Origin: Paenibacillus sp. sptzw28
GTDB lineage: Bacteria; Bacillota; Bacilli; Paenibacillales; Paenibacillaceae
DNA length: 64,000 nucleotides
Reading direction: 5' to 3'
Assembly: GCF_019550795.1 (NCBI RefSeq)
Contig: NZ_CP080545.1
Span: 1,755,501 to 1,819,500, forward strand
The notes under the pieces are model-generated. The model ran no database searches, was not told the DNA's origin, and worked only from the letters and a program-made list of their open reading frames with translations. Positions within the stretch are counted from its first letter, which is position 1. Every line of letters begins with the position of its first letter. Below are positions 17,147 through 26,435 of the stretch, piece after piece. Both the position numbers and the translations under genes were made by a program.

Positions 17147-18575
17147 AGTCAAGATCGTCCTCCTTAGTTTGGGGAATGCGTATCGTAACATTCGTTCCTT
17201 GTCCCGGCTTGCTCCGTATGCTTACAAGATCGCTGCGGCCGTAAAATAACTTCAGCCGCTTGAACACATTTCGGGTGCCAAGACCGGTAGAGTCCTTATC
17301 GGGCACTCCCGCTTCCAGCCGAAGCAGCGCCTGCAGCTTTTCCTCACTCATTCCGCTTCCGTTGTCGGATACGGTAATGCAAAGGCCGCCCTCGGGCTCT
17401 GATTTGATACTCAGACCGATTACCGCTCCCTCTTCCAATGCTTCAACGCCGTGCACGAACGCATTTTCCACCAGAGGCTGAAGCGTTAAAGCGGGGACAA
17501 GCGCTGTTAAGGCTGGCTCCTCAATATCCATCTCGAACCTCACTCTGTCGCGGAAGCGGGCCTGTTGAATCGTGAAATATTGCTTCACGTGTTCAAGCTC
17601 GTCCCGCAGCGTCACCGGCTGATCAAGGCTGCGCAAATTGTAACGCAATAGATTCGACATGGACACAATCAGATCGCTGGTCCTCTTGGACCCTTCAAGC
17701 AGCGCGAGCTTGGAGAGCGCATTCAATGTGTTAAACAGAAAATGGGGATTGATCTGGCTTTGCAGCGCTTGAAGCTCCAGCTCCTTAACCAGTCTGTCTT
17801 TCTCCAGATTTTCTTTATCTCTGGCGATGGATGCTTTAAGGTCGGCAAGCATCTGCTTGAAGGCGTTTGACAGGATACCAAGCTCGTCCGCAGAATGAAG
17901 CGGCGGAGGGTCAACCAGCAGATTGCCCCTGGAAATTTGCTTGGCCATTGTTACGAGACGGCTTACCGGACCTGTTACGCTGCGGGAAATCCAGACCGCA
18001 AGCACAATGCTGAGCAGCGTATTAATGACGAAGACAGCTGCGGCGAGCCGGTTCATCCGCTCGTTCTCAAGCTGGATTTGCTTATAAATCGGCTCATAAA
18101 AGCTCAATTCGGAGTCGACCAGACTTTGTCCGTCCTCTCGGATAAATCCGGTTGTTTTCTCGGCTTCCTCGTAATGGGCCAGAGCTGCGGCTTGTGACAG
18201 ATCGTTCGCCGCTATGATAGCTGCTTGTTCCTGCTCCATCAGCGTATCCAGCATGTTTACGTAGCTGGTAAGCGCGGCAGGGTGAGGGGAGCTGCTCCTT
18301 TTCCCTGAAACAACCGTTTTCAGTTCGAGCAGCGACGCTTGCTTCCGCTTTAATTCAGACTTAGAATTGGCATCCCGGTTGATGAGGTAGCCATAGAGTG
18401 TCTGGAGGTTATCCTCCGCAGTCTGGGCGGTTTGCTTGTAAAGCAGGATGCGGTCCATCATCAAGCCATAGCTTTCCTGTACGACTTTCCCGCTCTGAAA
18501 TAGAAAGAACGTGACCGAATTGACGAGCAGCACCAGCAGCGGTATAAACAATAGCAGCTTTGTCCGGATCGTCAT
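17124..18575 (-). CDS. Sensor histidine kinase (LytS/YesM type) of three-component system
   Basis: 483 residues. It has a membrane helix at about 5-27, an extracytoplasmic helical stretch (about 30-165), a second helix near 168-190, and HAMP (SRSVTGPVSRLVTMAKQISRGNL). The His_kinase domain has the accepting His in QSQINPHFLFNTLNALSKL, and the ATPase has DNGSGMSEE and GLGTRNVFKRLKLFYG. The small sensory domain lacks a large ligand-binding fold. This fits a kinase that reads a separate sugar-binding protein, the product of 18572-19567, whose gene overlaps it by 4 bases. Confidence 0.92.
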   Translation of the reverse strand: MTIRTKLLLFIPLLVLLVNSVTFFLFQSGKVVQESYGLMMDRILLYKQTAQTAEDNLQTLYGYLINRDANSKSELKRKQASLLELKTVVSGKRSSSPHPAALTSYVNMLDTLMEQEQAAIIAANDLSQAAALAHYEEAEKTTGFIREDGQSLVDSELSFYEPIYKQIQLENERMNRLAAAVFVINTLLSIVLAVWISRSVTGPVSRLVTMAKQISRGNLLVDPPPLHSADELGILSNAFKQMLADLKASIARDKENLEKDRLVKELELQALQSQINPHFLFNTLNALSKLALLEGSKRTSDLIVSMSNLLRYNLRSLDQPVTLRDELEHVKQYFTIQQARFRDRVRFEMDIEEPALTALVPALTLQPLVENAFVHGVEALEEGAVIGLSIKSEPEGGLCITVSDNGSGMSEEKLQALLRLEAGVPDKDSTGLGTRNVFKRLKLFYGRSDLVSIRSKPGQGTNVTIRIPQTKEDDLDYVPVIDR

Positions 18576-19567
18576 GGCCGTTCCTCTCCCGTTCCGGTGC
18601 CGACCGCTGCAGCATCCAGCACCTTGGTTGAGGTATAATTCTCCGGCTGAAGCGGCTTACCCTGAAAGTAATAACTAAGCAGAGAGACCGCTTTATAGCC
18701 CATTTCACGGGGCTGCTGCACGATCGTTGATTTGATTTTATCATGGCGAATCCCTTCGATAGTTTCGGGCAGGTCGTCAAACGCAAAAATCCTTACATCC
18801 TGCCGATGCATGCGGGCCGCGGCTTCCATCAACCCCACGCCATCCAGGGTGCTGAAGCCTATCAAATAACGGATTTGCTTCTCTTTGTTCAGCATGTCTT
18901 CCGCTTCCCCTGAAGCTTGCAGAAGTGAAATATTGGATGCACGCACGCTGACCACATTAAGCTTTGGATAGTGACTGATCACACTGCGAAAACCTTCCAA
19001 ACGAAGCTGTTGATTGGCAGCCTGCTTGCTGCCGACGAGTACCCCGATACCGCCAGGACTTCCCGCTGCAGCCTTGGCAACAAGTTTGCCCATCTGTTTG
19101 CCTGCTTCCAGATTGTCTGTACCCACGTAAGAGAGTCTTCGGCTCCCCGGTTCATCCGTGTCAACGGTAATAACGGGAATCCCCATGGAAACGGCTTTAT
19201 TGATCAGTTCCCGGTACTGAGGATCGTTGATGCCCTGAACCAGAACCGCATCGGCTTTGGCCGCAATCGCTTTCGCCAGAAGCTTGATCTGTTCGGAGGC
19301 GTTGATACGCAAAGGCCCGTCGTACTGTAGGTCGAATTTGTACTTCCGGGAAGCCTCCAGCGCTCCCTGCTCAACGGATCTCCAGAACGGGTTGTCCAGT
19401 TCTTGGGAGATCAGTACGATATGACGGCCCGCTTCCTCTCCGGGGTCTGGCTCCAAGGAATGAACCAGCTCGCGGATGCGCAGCGAAGAGAAGAAAAATT
19501 GCAGCAGCAAACCGGCAAATATGACAAAAAGGATGAGTAAGCCCAAGTACCATTTTCGATTAGACAT
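18572..19567 (-). CDS. Membrane-anchored periplasmic-type sugar-binding sensor protein
   Basis: 331-residue RbsB/ChvE-like type I binding protein. The N-terminal hydrophobic segment (residues 6-27) has no lipobox Cys, so it is probably an uncleaved anchor. The binding fold is visible in HIVLISQELDNPFWRSVEQGALEA, AKADAVLVQGINDPQYRELI, IPVITVDTDEPGSRRLSYVGTDN and IRIFAFDDLPE-like segments (IFAFDDLPETIEGI). No permease or ATPase accompanies it. Instead it is translationally coupled to a kinase, as in the XylFII-LytS-YesN systems of Firmicutes where such a protein presents xylose to the kinase. AAAGGAGAGGCACA precedes ATG 19567. Confidence 0.88.
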   Translation of the reverse strand: MSNRKWYLGLLILFVIFAGLLLQFFFSSLRIRELVHSLEPDPGEEAGRHIVLISQELDNPFWRSVEQGALEASRKYKFDLQYDGPLRINASEQIKLLAKAIAAKADAVLVQGINDPQYRELINKAVSMGIPVITVDTDEPGSRRLSYVGTDNLEAGKQMGKLVAKAAAGSPGGIGVLVGSKQAANQQLRLEGFRSVISHYPKLNVVSVRASNISLLQASGEAEDMLNKEKQIRYLIGFSTLDGVGLMEAAARMHRQDVRIFAFDDLPETIEGIRHDKIKSTIVQQPREMGYKAVSLLSYYFQGKPLQPENYTSTKVLDAAAVGTGTGEERP

Positions 19568-19848
19568 TGTGCCTCTCCTTTAATGCTGTATGATATAAGG
19601 CTCATTATACAGAAATCATCAACTAAACCAAAGACAGCACCTCGTGAATATAAACGTAAATGTAAAAATAAAACTCGTCAAAAGGCTAAATTTAATGATA
19701 TGAGTATATTTCAAAGTTTATCGATAAGGACAAGCTTGCTACAATGAAGCGGCAATCAGCACTCAAAAGGGGAGGTTTCATACAGTCGGTCCGCTATTTA
19801 GCTTAAAGGTTGGAAAATGAAACCAAACATAACAGGAGGTTTTAAAAA

Positions 19849-22263
19849 GTGACAAAGACGTTCAAGACCGCTAAAGTCCGATTGGCCATTGTATCAGTCA
19901 TATGTTTAATCAGTTTGCTGGCTTCATCCATAAACGTCATTGGAGAACCCGAAGCGGCGCATGCCGAAGCGAGCTTCAGCTTCATTCATCCCGGGATGCT
20001 TTTCACGCAAGAGGATCTCGATGTAATGAAGACGAATGCAGCGGCGGGGAAATCGCCTTGGGCTGACGGGTTTAAAAGGATGCAGGCCAATCAATTGGCC
20101 TCTCTAAATTATACGCCGAAATTTCACAGCACTGTATATCGTAACGACGCCGTATACGGCAATCAAGGAAACGCCGACTTACAGTTCAGCGGCTCCGCCG
20201 CGCTGTTCGATGCCGTCCAGTGGTATGTCACCGGGAATCAGGCCTATGCCGATAAGGCGATTCAAATCTTGAACGGCTGGTCTAATACACTGACCTCCAT
20301 TCAAGGGCGTGACCAGCAGCTTGCGGCAAGCTTGTACGGTTACAAATTGCTCAATGCGGCGGAAATCCTCCGTTACAGCGGCTCCGGCTGGTCCTCCGCC
20401 GATATGGACAAATTCACGAGCATGATGCGCAGCGTTTTCCTTCCTATTGTCAGCACCTGGGGATGGGTTAACGGAGGATGGGCCAACGGCAACTGGGATG
20501 CAGCGGATGCCTTATTCTACATGTGCTTCGGCATATGGTCGGATGATGAGGAGCTTTATAATGAAGGGGTCGAGTACTACAAACACGGTGAGGGCAACGG
20601 TTCTCTGACTCATTACATCCAGACAGATTACGGTCAAGCTCAAGAAAGCGGCCGGGATCAAGGGCACACCCAGGGTGGAATCGCTCTTCTCGCCATGTCC
20701 GCACAAGTCGGGTGGAATCAGCGTACCGTAAGCGCAAACGGAGCCGACATGTATTCATATCCGGACAATAGCTATTTGCTGCTGAAAGGGGTCGAATATA
20801 CTGCCAAATACAATTTGGGCTATGACGTTCCTTATACACCGCTTCCGGGAGTTGGCTACGATAAGCCTTGGTGGCCGAACGAGGTCATTTCACCAATAGG
20901 GCGTGGAACATTTTCTGCGATTTATCAGCAAATATATAACTTCTACAAGTACGATATCGGCGTCCAGGATTCGGCTTTGGCCTATACGAAGCAAATTATC
21001 GACAGAACGAAGTTTGAAACGTTCACAAACGATCAGGTATCTTACGGCGAACTAGTATATGCGGCCGATCCTGATGGTTACGACTATAAGGCATCTCAAT
21101 GGCGAACGACAACGGTTACGATCGGAAATACCGCCAAAGTGCTCAAATCACCGGGCACCGGCACATTAATAAACGTTGCGGACGGGACGAGTACTGTAAA
21201 AGCAAACGGCATGACCGCCGGATTGTCGAACGAATTCGAGATGCAGTACATGGGCGAATCGAACAATTTCGCATTCAAATCTCTGCTGAGCAATAAATAT
21301 CTCACCGTTACCGCGAGCGGAGCTGTTGTTGCGAGCGGCGACACTGTCGGACCGGCCCAAACGTTCTTCCTCACCTACACAGGCAATTCGAACGGCACAC
21401 TGAAATCGCTCGCGAATAACATGTATGTTTCGATGGATCCGACGACATTCGAATTGTCCGCCAACGCCGGATCTGTAGTAAATGATAATGGACGTTTCTA
21501 TATTTATTATCCGATCGACCCGCCGGTTACAATGGCTGCTCTATCGCCGGCAGCTCCGGAAGGGCAGCAGGATTGGTATACACATCCGGTTACACTGACT
21601 TTGACCGCAAATGACTCTGTTCTGGATACGGCAAAAACCGAATACAGCATCGATGGTGGGGCAACATGGAACACCTACACCGGTCCGGTTACCTTCGACA
21701 AGGACGGACAGTACACCGTAGTGTACGGTTCGTCGGATGTCGGAGGGGGGGTGGAGCTGCCGAAAACCGTCTCATTCAAGCTCGACATCGCGCCTGTCAT
21801 CAATGTTACATCGCCAGGTGCTGCCATTTATATGGACTCGGATGTGTTGAAGCCGCAGTTCACCGTAACCGATGATACGTACGGCGACGGCCAAATCGCC
21901 GTAACTGCGCTTTTAGACGGCAGTCCGGTTCAAGCAGGATCGGAAATTCCTCTTTACAGCCTGACGCTGGGTAAGCATACCTTTACGGTTACCGCAACGA
22001 ATCCTACCGGCAGCAGCTTGACGAAATCAGTGGACTTCGAGGTGGCCACGAGCATAGCTGCGCTGAAGGCATTGGTGCAAGGCTTTGCGGCAAACGGCTT
22101 GATCGACAATCGAGATATTGCGGGCAGCCTGATCGAGAAATTAGAGTTAAACCAATTAACCGATTTTATCAACCTGGTCAAAGCGCAAAGCGGCAAGCAC
22201 ATTGACAAATCAGCGGCAGGATACCTGCTTCGCGACGCACAAGCGATTATGCAGGATAAATAA
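19849..22263 (+). CDS. Secreted alginate lyase-family protein with trefoil, OmpL47 and FIMAH-like modules
   Basis: 804 residues from GTG 19849 after AGGAGGTTTTAAAAA. It has a signal peptide ending near residue 38 (EAAHAEA). Domain order: an alginate_lyase (PF05426-like) helical toroid at about 45-390, with FIHPGMLFTQEDLDVMK, NGNWDAADALFYMCFGIW and GRDQGHTQGGIALLA containing the Asn and His residues expected in the cleft; a fascin-like beta-trefoil at about 425-560 (NAKVLKSPGTGTLINV-type strand, NKYLTVTASG); an OmpL47-type Ig-like unit at about 565-650 (TEYSIDGGATWNTYTGPVTF); a further Ig-like part; and a C-terminal helical FIMAH-like domain (about 730-800). It is probably an extracellular, surface-interacting polysaccharide lyase. 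Alginate itself is not certain. Confidence 0.85.
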   Translation: MTKTFKTAKVRLAIVSVICLISLLASSINVIGEPEAAHAEASFSFIHPGMLFTQEDLDVMKTNAAAGKSPWADGFKRMQANQLASLNYTPKFHSTVYRNDAVYGNQGNADLQFSGSAALFDAVQWYVTGNQAYADKAIQILNGWSNTLTSIQGRDQQLAASLYGYKLLNAAEILRYSGSGWSSADMDKFTSMMRSVFLPIVSTWGWVNGGWANGNWDAADALFYMCFGIWSDDEELYNEGVEYYKHGEGNGSLTHYIQTDYGQAQESGRDQGHTQGGIALLAMSAQVGWNQRTVSANGADMYSYPDNSYLLLKGVEYTAKYNLGYDVPYTPLPGVGYDKPWWPNEVISPIGRGTFSAIYQQIYNFYKYDIGVQDSALAYTKQIIDRTKFETFTNDQVSYGELVYAADPDGYDYKASQWRTTTVTIGNTAKVLKSPGTGTLINVADGTSTVKANGMTAGLSNEFEMQYMGESNNFAFKSLLSNKYLTVTASGAVVASGDTVGPAQTFFLTYTGNSNGTLKSLANNMYVSMDPTTFELSANAGSVVNDNGRFYIYYPIDPPVTMAALSPAAPEGQQDWYTHPVTLTLTANDSVLDTAKTEYSIDGGATWNTYTGPVTFDKDGQYTVVYGSSDVGGGVELPKTVSFKLDIAPVINVTSPGAAIYMDSDVLKPQFTVTDDTYGDGQIAVTALLDGSPVQAGSEIPLYSLTLGKHTFTVTATNPTGSSLTKSVDFEVATSIAALKALVQGFAANGLIDNRDIAGSLIEKLELNQLTDFINLVKAQSGKHIDKSAAGYLLRDAQAIMQDK

Positions 22264-22277
22264 TTTTGTTTATGTCA

Positions 22278-22322
22278 GGGGCTGTCCGAAGTGGAAATAC
22301 TACTCCCGGACAGCCCCTTTCT
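22278..22322 (+). terminator. Terminator of lyase gene
   Basis: Perfect 11-bp stem GGGGCTGTCCG/CGGACAGCCCC (22278-22288/22307-22317) followed by TTTCTT. It lies 15 bases after the lyase stop codon. Confidence 0.8.
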
Positions 22323-22359
22323 TAAATACTCTATATTAATCTGTAACCCCACCCAGGGT

Positions 22360-24669
22360 TCATTTGCTTCCGTACATTTTCCGGTACTGCCCCGGGGTCA
22401 TATTCTCCTGCTTGCGGAAGAAGCGGATGAAGTTCTGCGGATTCGTATACGCAAGGCTTTCCGCTATTTCCTTAACCGGCATATCCGTATCAACGAGCCA
22501 TTTCTTTGCCATTTCGAACCGGTACTGGGACAGATATTCACTGAATGACATGTCGGTTTCTTTCTTAAAGATGCTGCTCAGATAAAAGACATTGTAATGG
22601 AGCCGCAAGGCGCACTCTTCCAATGTGAGGTCCGTGTTGTATTCCTTCTGGATGATCTCGATAATTTTCCCTGACAGGTTGTGGTACTGAGACTCCTGGC
22701 GATCGCGGAATACCTGAATCATGGGATGAATCAACCGCGATTTGAACCAGTGCCCGATTTCGGAGCTTACATAGAGATGCATCAGCTCTTCGTACAAGGA
22801 GCTTTCATGAATATTCAACTGATCAGGCGCAATGCTTGCCTCCTGGCTGACAATCATAAGATCGTTCAATAATCGGATCAGTGAGGTCTGATACTCCTGG
22901 GGCGAGCGCTCCTTCTGAAATACTTCTTCCAGCCACTGCTTTAATAATTCGTCCGCACGCGCTTCGTCCGCAAGCTTTATTGCATCGAACAATTCGTTCT
23001 GGACCTGCTTCGGGTAGAAATACACTCGCGTGTGTTTCCCGGAATTCAGGCTGAAATAAGGGACGATTACACCTTTCCCCAGCTTCAGTCTTTGTTTCAA
23101 AGCCTCCAGACCTTCTTTATATGCCCGCGGCGCTTTATGCACGTCCTTGAAAGGCAGGCTGATTCCGATGCTCACGTCCAGGTCGAGATAGGAGCGCATG
23201 TTTTGTTGTATATCCTCGGTAAGCTTATAAACGTAATCGTTAAACGCTTCCAAAGTTCGGCTGCCGCATCCTACCATCGTCACCTGTGTCTGATCGATGA
23301 TTACGGGAGGGAGCCGGTCGGATGGAGGTATCATTTCTTCTATCATGTTATTAATGGCGAATAGGAGCAGATCCGCATCTTCCGGCTCGTAACGCGTCTC
23401 CTCCAAAATGTCAATTTGAAGCGTTATCACCGCAAGATGCTCCCATCCCGCTATATGACCGCTATAGCCGAAAAAAGCCAATTTCTCGTTCGTTTCGACC
23501 GGATTTATATTCCCCTGATACCATTTATGCAGGAAAAAAGCGCGAACCTGCTGGCTGTTCTGATGCAGCTCATGCCGCAAATTGGCGTTGGATGCAAATA
23601 AATCACGGATATGCTCATCGATAATCTGCAGCTCATTCTTGCTTCGTCCTGCCTCGGGCAGTCGCTCTGTTATACCCTGAAAAATCTTCCGGATAGGGCT
23701 GTAAACGCGGCGGCTTCCAAGCCAAACGAACAGGACGGACAGCGCGATGATAAGCAAGCTGACGTACAGCGTAAACCAGCCGATCGACTTGGATTCTTTC
23801 GTAATTGCCGCAATTTCCGTAAAAGAAACGTAAATCCATCCGTTGAAGCCGGAGCGCACATAGGTGACCGTCACCGGCTGCTCCCCCGATTCCGTCTCGA
23901 ACTGGCCGGAGGGAGCGTTGAAACGTCGCAGATCAGACGGTTTGACATAATTCGCATCTGCCAGTGACTTCCCGATTTTGTTCTGATCGGGGTGAACGAT
24001 AACCCGGTAGTCCTTATCGAGCACCATAACCTTGCGCGAAGCGGTCTCCTTGTCCATCATGGCCGCTAATTTGCAGCTGGGAATCGTGGCTAATGCAAGT
24101 CCCCGTTTGGACGTCGTATGGAGAGGCATCTTCTTTACGAGCGCGATCGTATATTTGCAGCCGTAGCTTTGTGTTTCGCTGGACCCGAGATCGTCCGTGC
24201 CGAGCAGCACCCAACTTGTGCTGTTCGGCAATTGCGCCAATTGGAGAAGCGTATTTTTGGCCTCATTCTCACTGAATTTGTATAACCCGCGATTATTAAT
24301 CAGCCAGTTGGAAGCAGTGTTGGCAAGAATAACATCCGTAACCTTGGTATCGGGGGATTGAAGAAGACTAAGCTCTAACTTTAAGTTATTATAAAGTTGG
24401 AAATCGTAATACGTTAATGGATGATAAAGCGCTTCCTGAACTAAATTTGAATTAATGACATAATTGAGCGTATAGTCGACTGTTCTTAGCACCTGCTCCA
24501 TATTGCCGTTCATCTGGTCCATCAGATGGACATTGCTCTCATTCACATGATGTTGAATCGATTTGGAAGATTTCATGTAAGAGAAAAACCCCAGCGCCAG
24601 AAGCGGGATTATGCTTGCCATGCATCCGAATATAACCATTTTTCTGTAAAAGCTGAGTTTGTGCATCAT
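22360..24669 (-). CDS. Membrane-bound AraC-family regulator (YesS-like)
   Basis: 769 residues. It has a membrane helix at about 12-32 and an extracellular cache-like sensing domain to about 295. A second helix (FTLYVSLLIIALSVLFVWLG) follows, then a long cytoplasmic linker. A C-terminal AraC DNA-binding domain has LTLEECALRLHYNVFYLSSIFKK and PVKEIAESLAYTNPQNFIRFFRK. There is no kinase or receiver domain, so it is a one-component regulator that couples outside sensing to DNA binding. It is divergent from the importer and GH105 operon at 24887-29448, its likely target, as YesS is beside pectin genes in Bacillus. Two adjacent ATG codons at 24669 and 24666 both sit close to GGCGGAG, so the exact start is unsure. 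Confidence 0.88.
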   Translation of the reverse strand: MMHKLSFYRKMVIFGCMASIIPLLALGFFSYMKSSKSIQHHVNESNVHLMDQMNGNMEQVLRTVDYTLNYVINSNLVQEALYHPLTYYDFQLYNNLKLELSLLQSPDTKVTDVILANTASNWLINNRGLYKFSENEAKNTLLQLAQLPNSTSWVLLGTDDLGSSETQSYGCKYTIALVKKMPLHTTSKRGLALATIPSCKLAAMMDKETASRKVMVLDKDYRVIVHPDQNKIGKSLADANYVKPSDLRRFNAPSGQFETESGEQPVTVTYVRSGFNGWIYVSFTEIAAITKESKSIGWFTLYVSLLIIALSVLFVWLGSRRVYSPIRKIFQGITERLPEAGRSKNELQIIDEHIRDLFASNANLRHELHQNSQQVRAFFLHKWYQGNINPVETNEKLAFFGYSGHIAGWEHLAVITLQIDILEETRYEPEDADLLLFAINNMIEEMIPPSDRLPPVIIDQTQVTMVGCGSRTLEAFNDYVYKLTEDIQQNMRSYLDLDVSIGISLPFKDVHKAPRAYKEGLEALKQRLKLGKGVIVPYFSLNSGKHTRVYFYPKQVQNELFDAIKLADEARADELLKQWLEEVFQKERSPQEYQTSLIRLLNDLMIVSQEASIAPDQLNIHESSLYEELMHLYVSSEIGHWFKSRLIHPMIQVFRDRQESQYHNLSGKIIEIIQKEYNTDLTLEECALRLHYNVFYLSSIFKKETDMSFSEYLSQYRFEMAKKWLVDTDMPVKEIAESLAYTNPQNFIRFFRKQENMTPGQYRKMYGSK

Positions 24670-24886
24670 ACTCCGCCTTTCTATCCCAGCGTGTACTATA
24701 TATTCTAAAGATTATGTCTGGGTGGAGCAATAATCAATTTATAAAAAATAATCCTTCTATTTGATACATTGCCGGAGCGCCTGAGGAAACCAGCCCAAAT
24801 CTATGGATTATGGACGTAATCGGTGGGCCGGGTTATGCTGGGCCCATCAAGTGCAAAAATCATTCATAAACACGGAGGTCTTGAAA

Positions 24887-26431
24887 ATGAGCATGAAAAG
24901 TAGAAAGAAAAGGGTCCATTTATTACTTACCGGATTGACAACGCTTGCATTGTTAGCCGGGTGCGGCGGTAACGCCGGCAATGGCGGTACAGGTGCGGCG
25001 GGTTCCGAAAATGCGGGCCAGGCGGACGGCACCGACAGCTCGAAAAAAGGCCCCGTCAAAATTACGATGATCGCAACGCTCCATACTCCTGAAGTGCCTT
25101 CCGATAAGATAGAGAAGCTGCTGGAGGAAAAAACGAATACCGAGCTGGACATTCAATGGGTTCCTCAAGGCAGCTATGACGATAAGGTGAACGCCTCTTT
25201 CGCGACAGGCACTCTGCCGATGGCGGTTAACACAGGGCTCATTTTCTTCCGGGATGCGATCCGGAACGGACAGTTCTGGGAGATAGGACCTTATCTTGAG
25301 CAGTTTCCCAATTTGAAAAATTTGAAGCCCGAAGTTCTCAAAAACACATCAGTCGACGGTAAAATATATTCGCTGTATCAAGAGCGGCCATTGTCTCGCC
25401 AAGGCGTTATTTACCGTAAGGACTGGGCAGACAATCTCGGACTTCAGGCGCCGAAGACGATCGATGATATCTACAACATGGCCAAGCTGTTTACGGAGAA
25501 GGACCCCGATAAGAACGGTGCAAACGATACGATTGGCCTGGCTGACCGTAACGATATGATTTACGGTGCGTTCAAAACCGTCAGCTCATACTTCGGGACT
25601 CCGAACGGCTGGGGCGAGCAGGATGGCAAGCTGATGCCGGAATTCATGTTCCCTGAATATATGGACACGATGAAATTCATCCAGAAGCTTCATAAGGAAG
25701 GTCTTATCAACAAGGATTTCCCGGTTACGAGCAAGACGGATCAGCGCAATCTGTTTATTTCCGGAAAAGCCGGCCTATATATCGGATCCTTGCCGGATGT
25801 GGTGGGATTGCTGGAAAAGGCTGTAGAAATTAATCCGAATGCGAAGATGGATGTTCAAAATCGGATTGAAGGTCCTAAAGGGGTTGGGATATGGTCCATT
25901 CCCGGATACGCCGCTGTTGTTCTGTTCCCTAAGTCCTCGGTGAAATCCGAAGAGCAGCTCAAAGACGTTCTTGCCTTCTACGATAAATTGATGAGCCCCG
26001 AGTTGGCAAATTTAATGCAGTACGGAATCGAGGGTGAGCACTATACAATTAAAGACGGCAAGGTAATCCCTTCCACAGATACGAAGCTGACCGAACGCGA
26101 AGTGAAGCCATACGCAGCGGTAGCTATAGGGGGACCCAGAACAATTCAAATGTTGGAATCTAACTACTCTACTCCGGAGAAAGCAAAAGCGGAAGAGCTT
26201 GTCAAGGATAACGATAACATTCTGATTAACGATCCTACTGCACCGCTGGACTCCAAGACATTCAACGAGCAGGGCACCCGTCTTCAAGAGATTATTAAAG
26301 ACGCCACGTATCAATTTATGCTGAGCAGCATCGATGAAGCCGGCTTCAAAGCGCAAGTCGACAGATGGCTTAAGGAAGGCGGTCAACAAATCATAGACGA
26401 ATACAACGCTTCTTACCAGAAGGGAAACTAG
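24887..26431 (+). CDS. Solute-binding lipoprotein, LplA-like (CUT1 oligosaccharide importer)
   Basis: About 514 residues from ATG 24887, chosen because CGGAGG lies 7-8 bases upstream; the frame is open to 24803. It has a lipoprotein signal with lipobox ALLAGC. The long binding fold of the LplA/YtcQ type follows, with KIMTMIA-like first strand (VKITMIATLHTPEV) and DWADNLGLQAPKTIDDIYNMAKLFTEKDPDKNG, a calcium-loop-like DPDKNGANDT, typical of this family. Four bases separate it from the first permease. Context with GH105 suggests it binds unsaturated rhamnogalacturonan oligosaccharides. Confidence 0.92.
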   Translation: MSMKSRKKRVHLLLTGLTTLALLAGCGGNAGNGGTGAAGSENAGQADGTDSSKKGPVKITMIATLHTPEVPSDKIEKLLEEKTNTELDIQWVPQGSYDDKVNASFATGTLPMAVNTGLIFFRDAIRNGQFWEIGPYLEQFPNLKNLKPEVLKNTSVDGKIYSLYQERPLSRQGVIYRKDWADNLGLQAPKTIDDIYNMAKLFTEKDPDKNGANDTIGLADRNDMIYGAFKTVSSYFGTPNGWGEQDGKLMPEFMFPEYMDTMKFIQKLHKEGLINKDFPVTSKTDQRNLFISGKAGLYIGSLPDVVGLLEKAVEINPNAKMDVQNRIEGPKGVGIWSIPGYAAVVLFPKSSVKSEEQLKDVLAFYDKLMSPELANLMQYGIEGEHYTIKDGKVIPSTDTKLTEREVKPYAAVAIGGPRTIQMLESNYSTPEKAKAEELVKDNDNILINDPTAPLDSKTFNEQGTRLQEIIKDATYQFMLSSIDEAGFKAQVDRWLKEGGQQIIDEYNASYQKGN

Positions 26432-26435
26432 CGTT

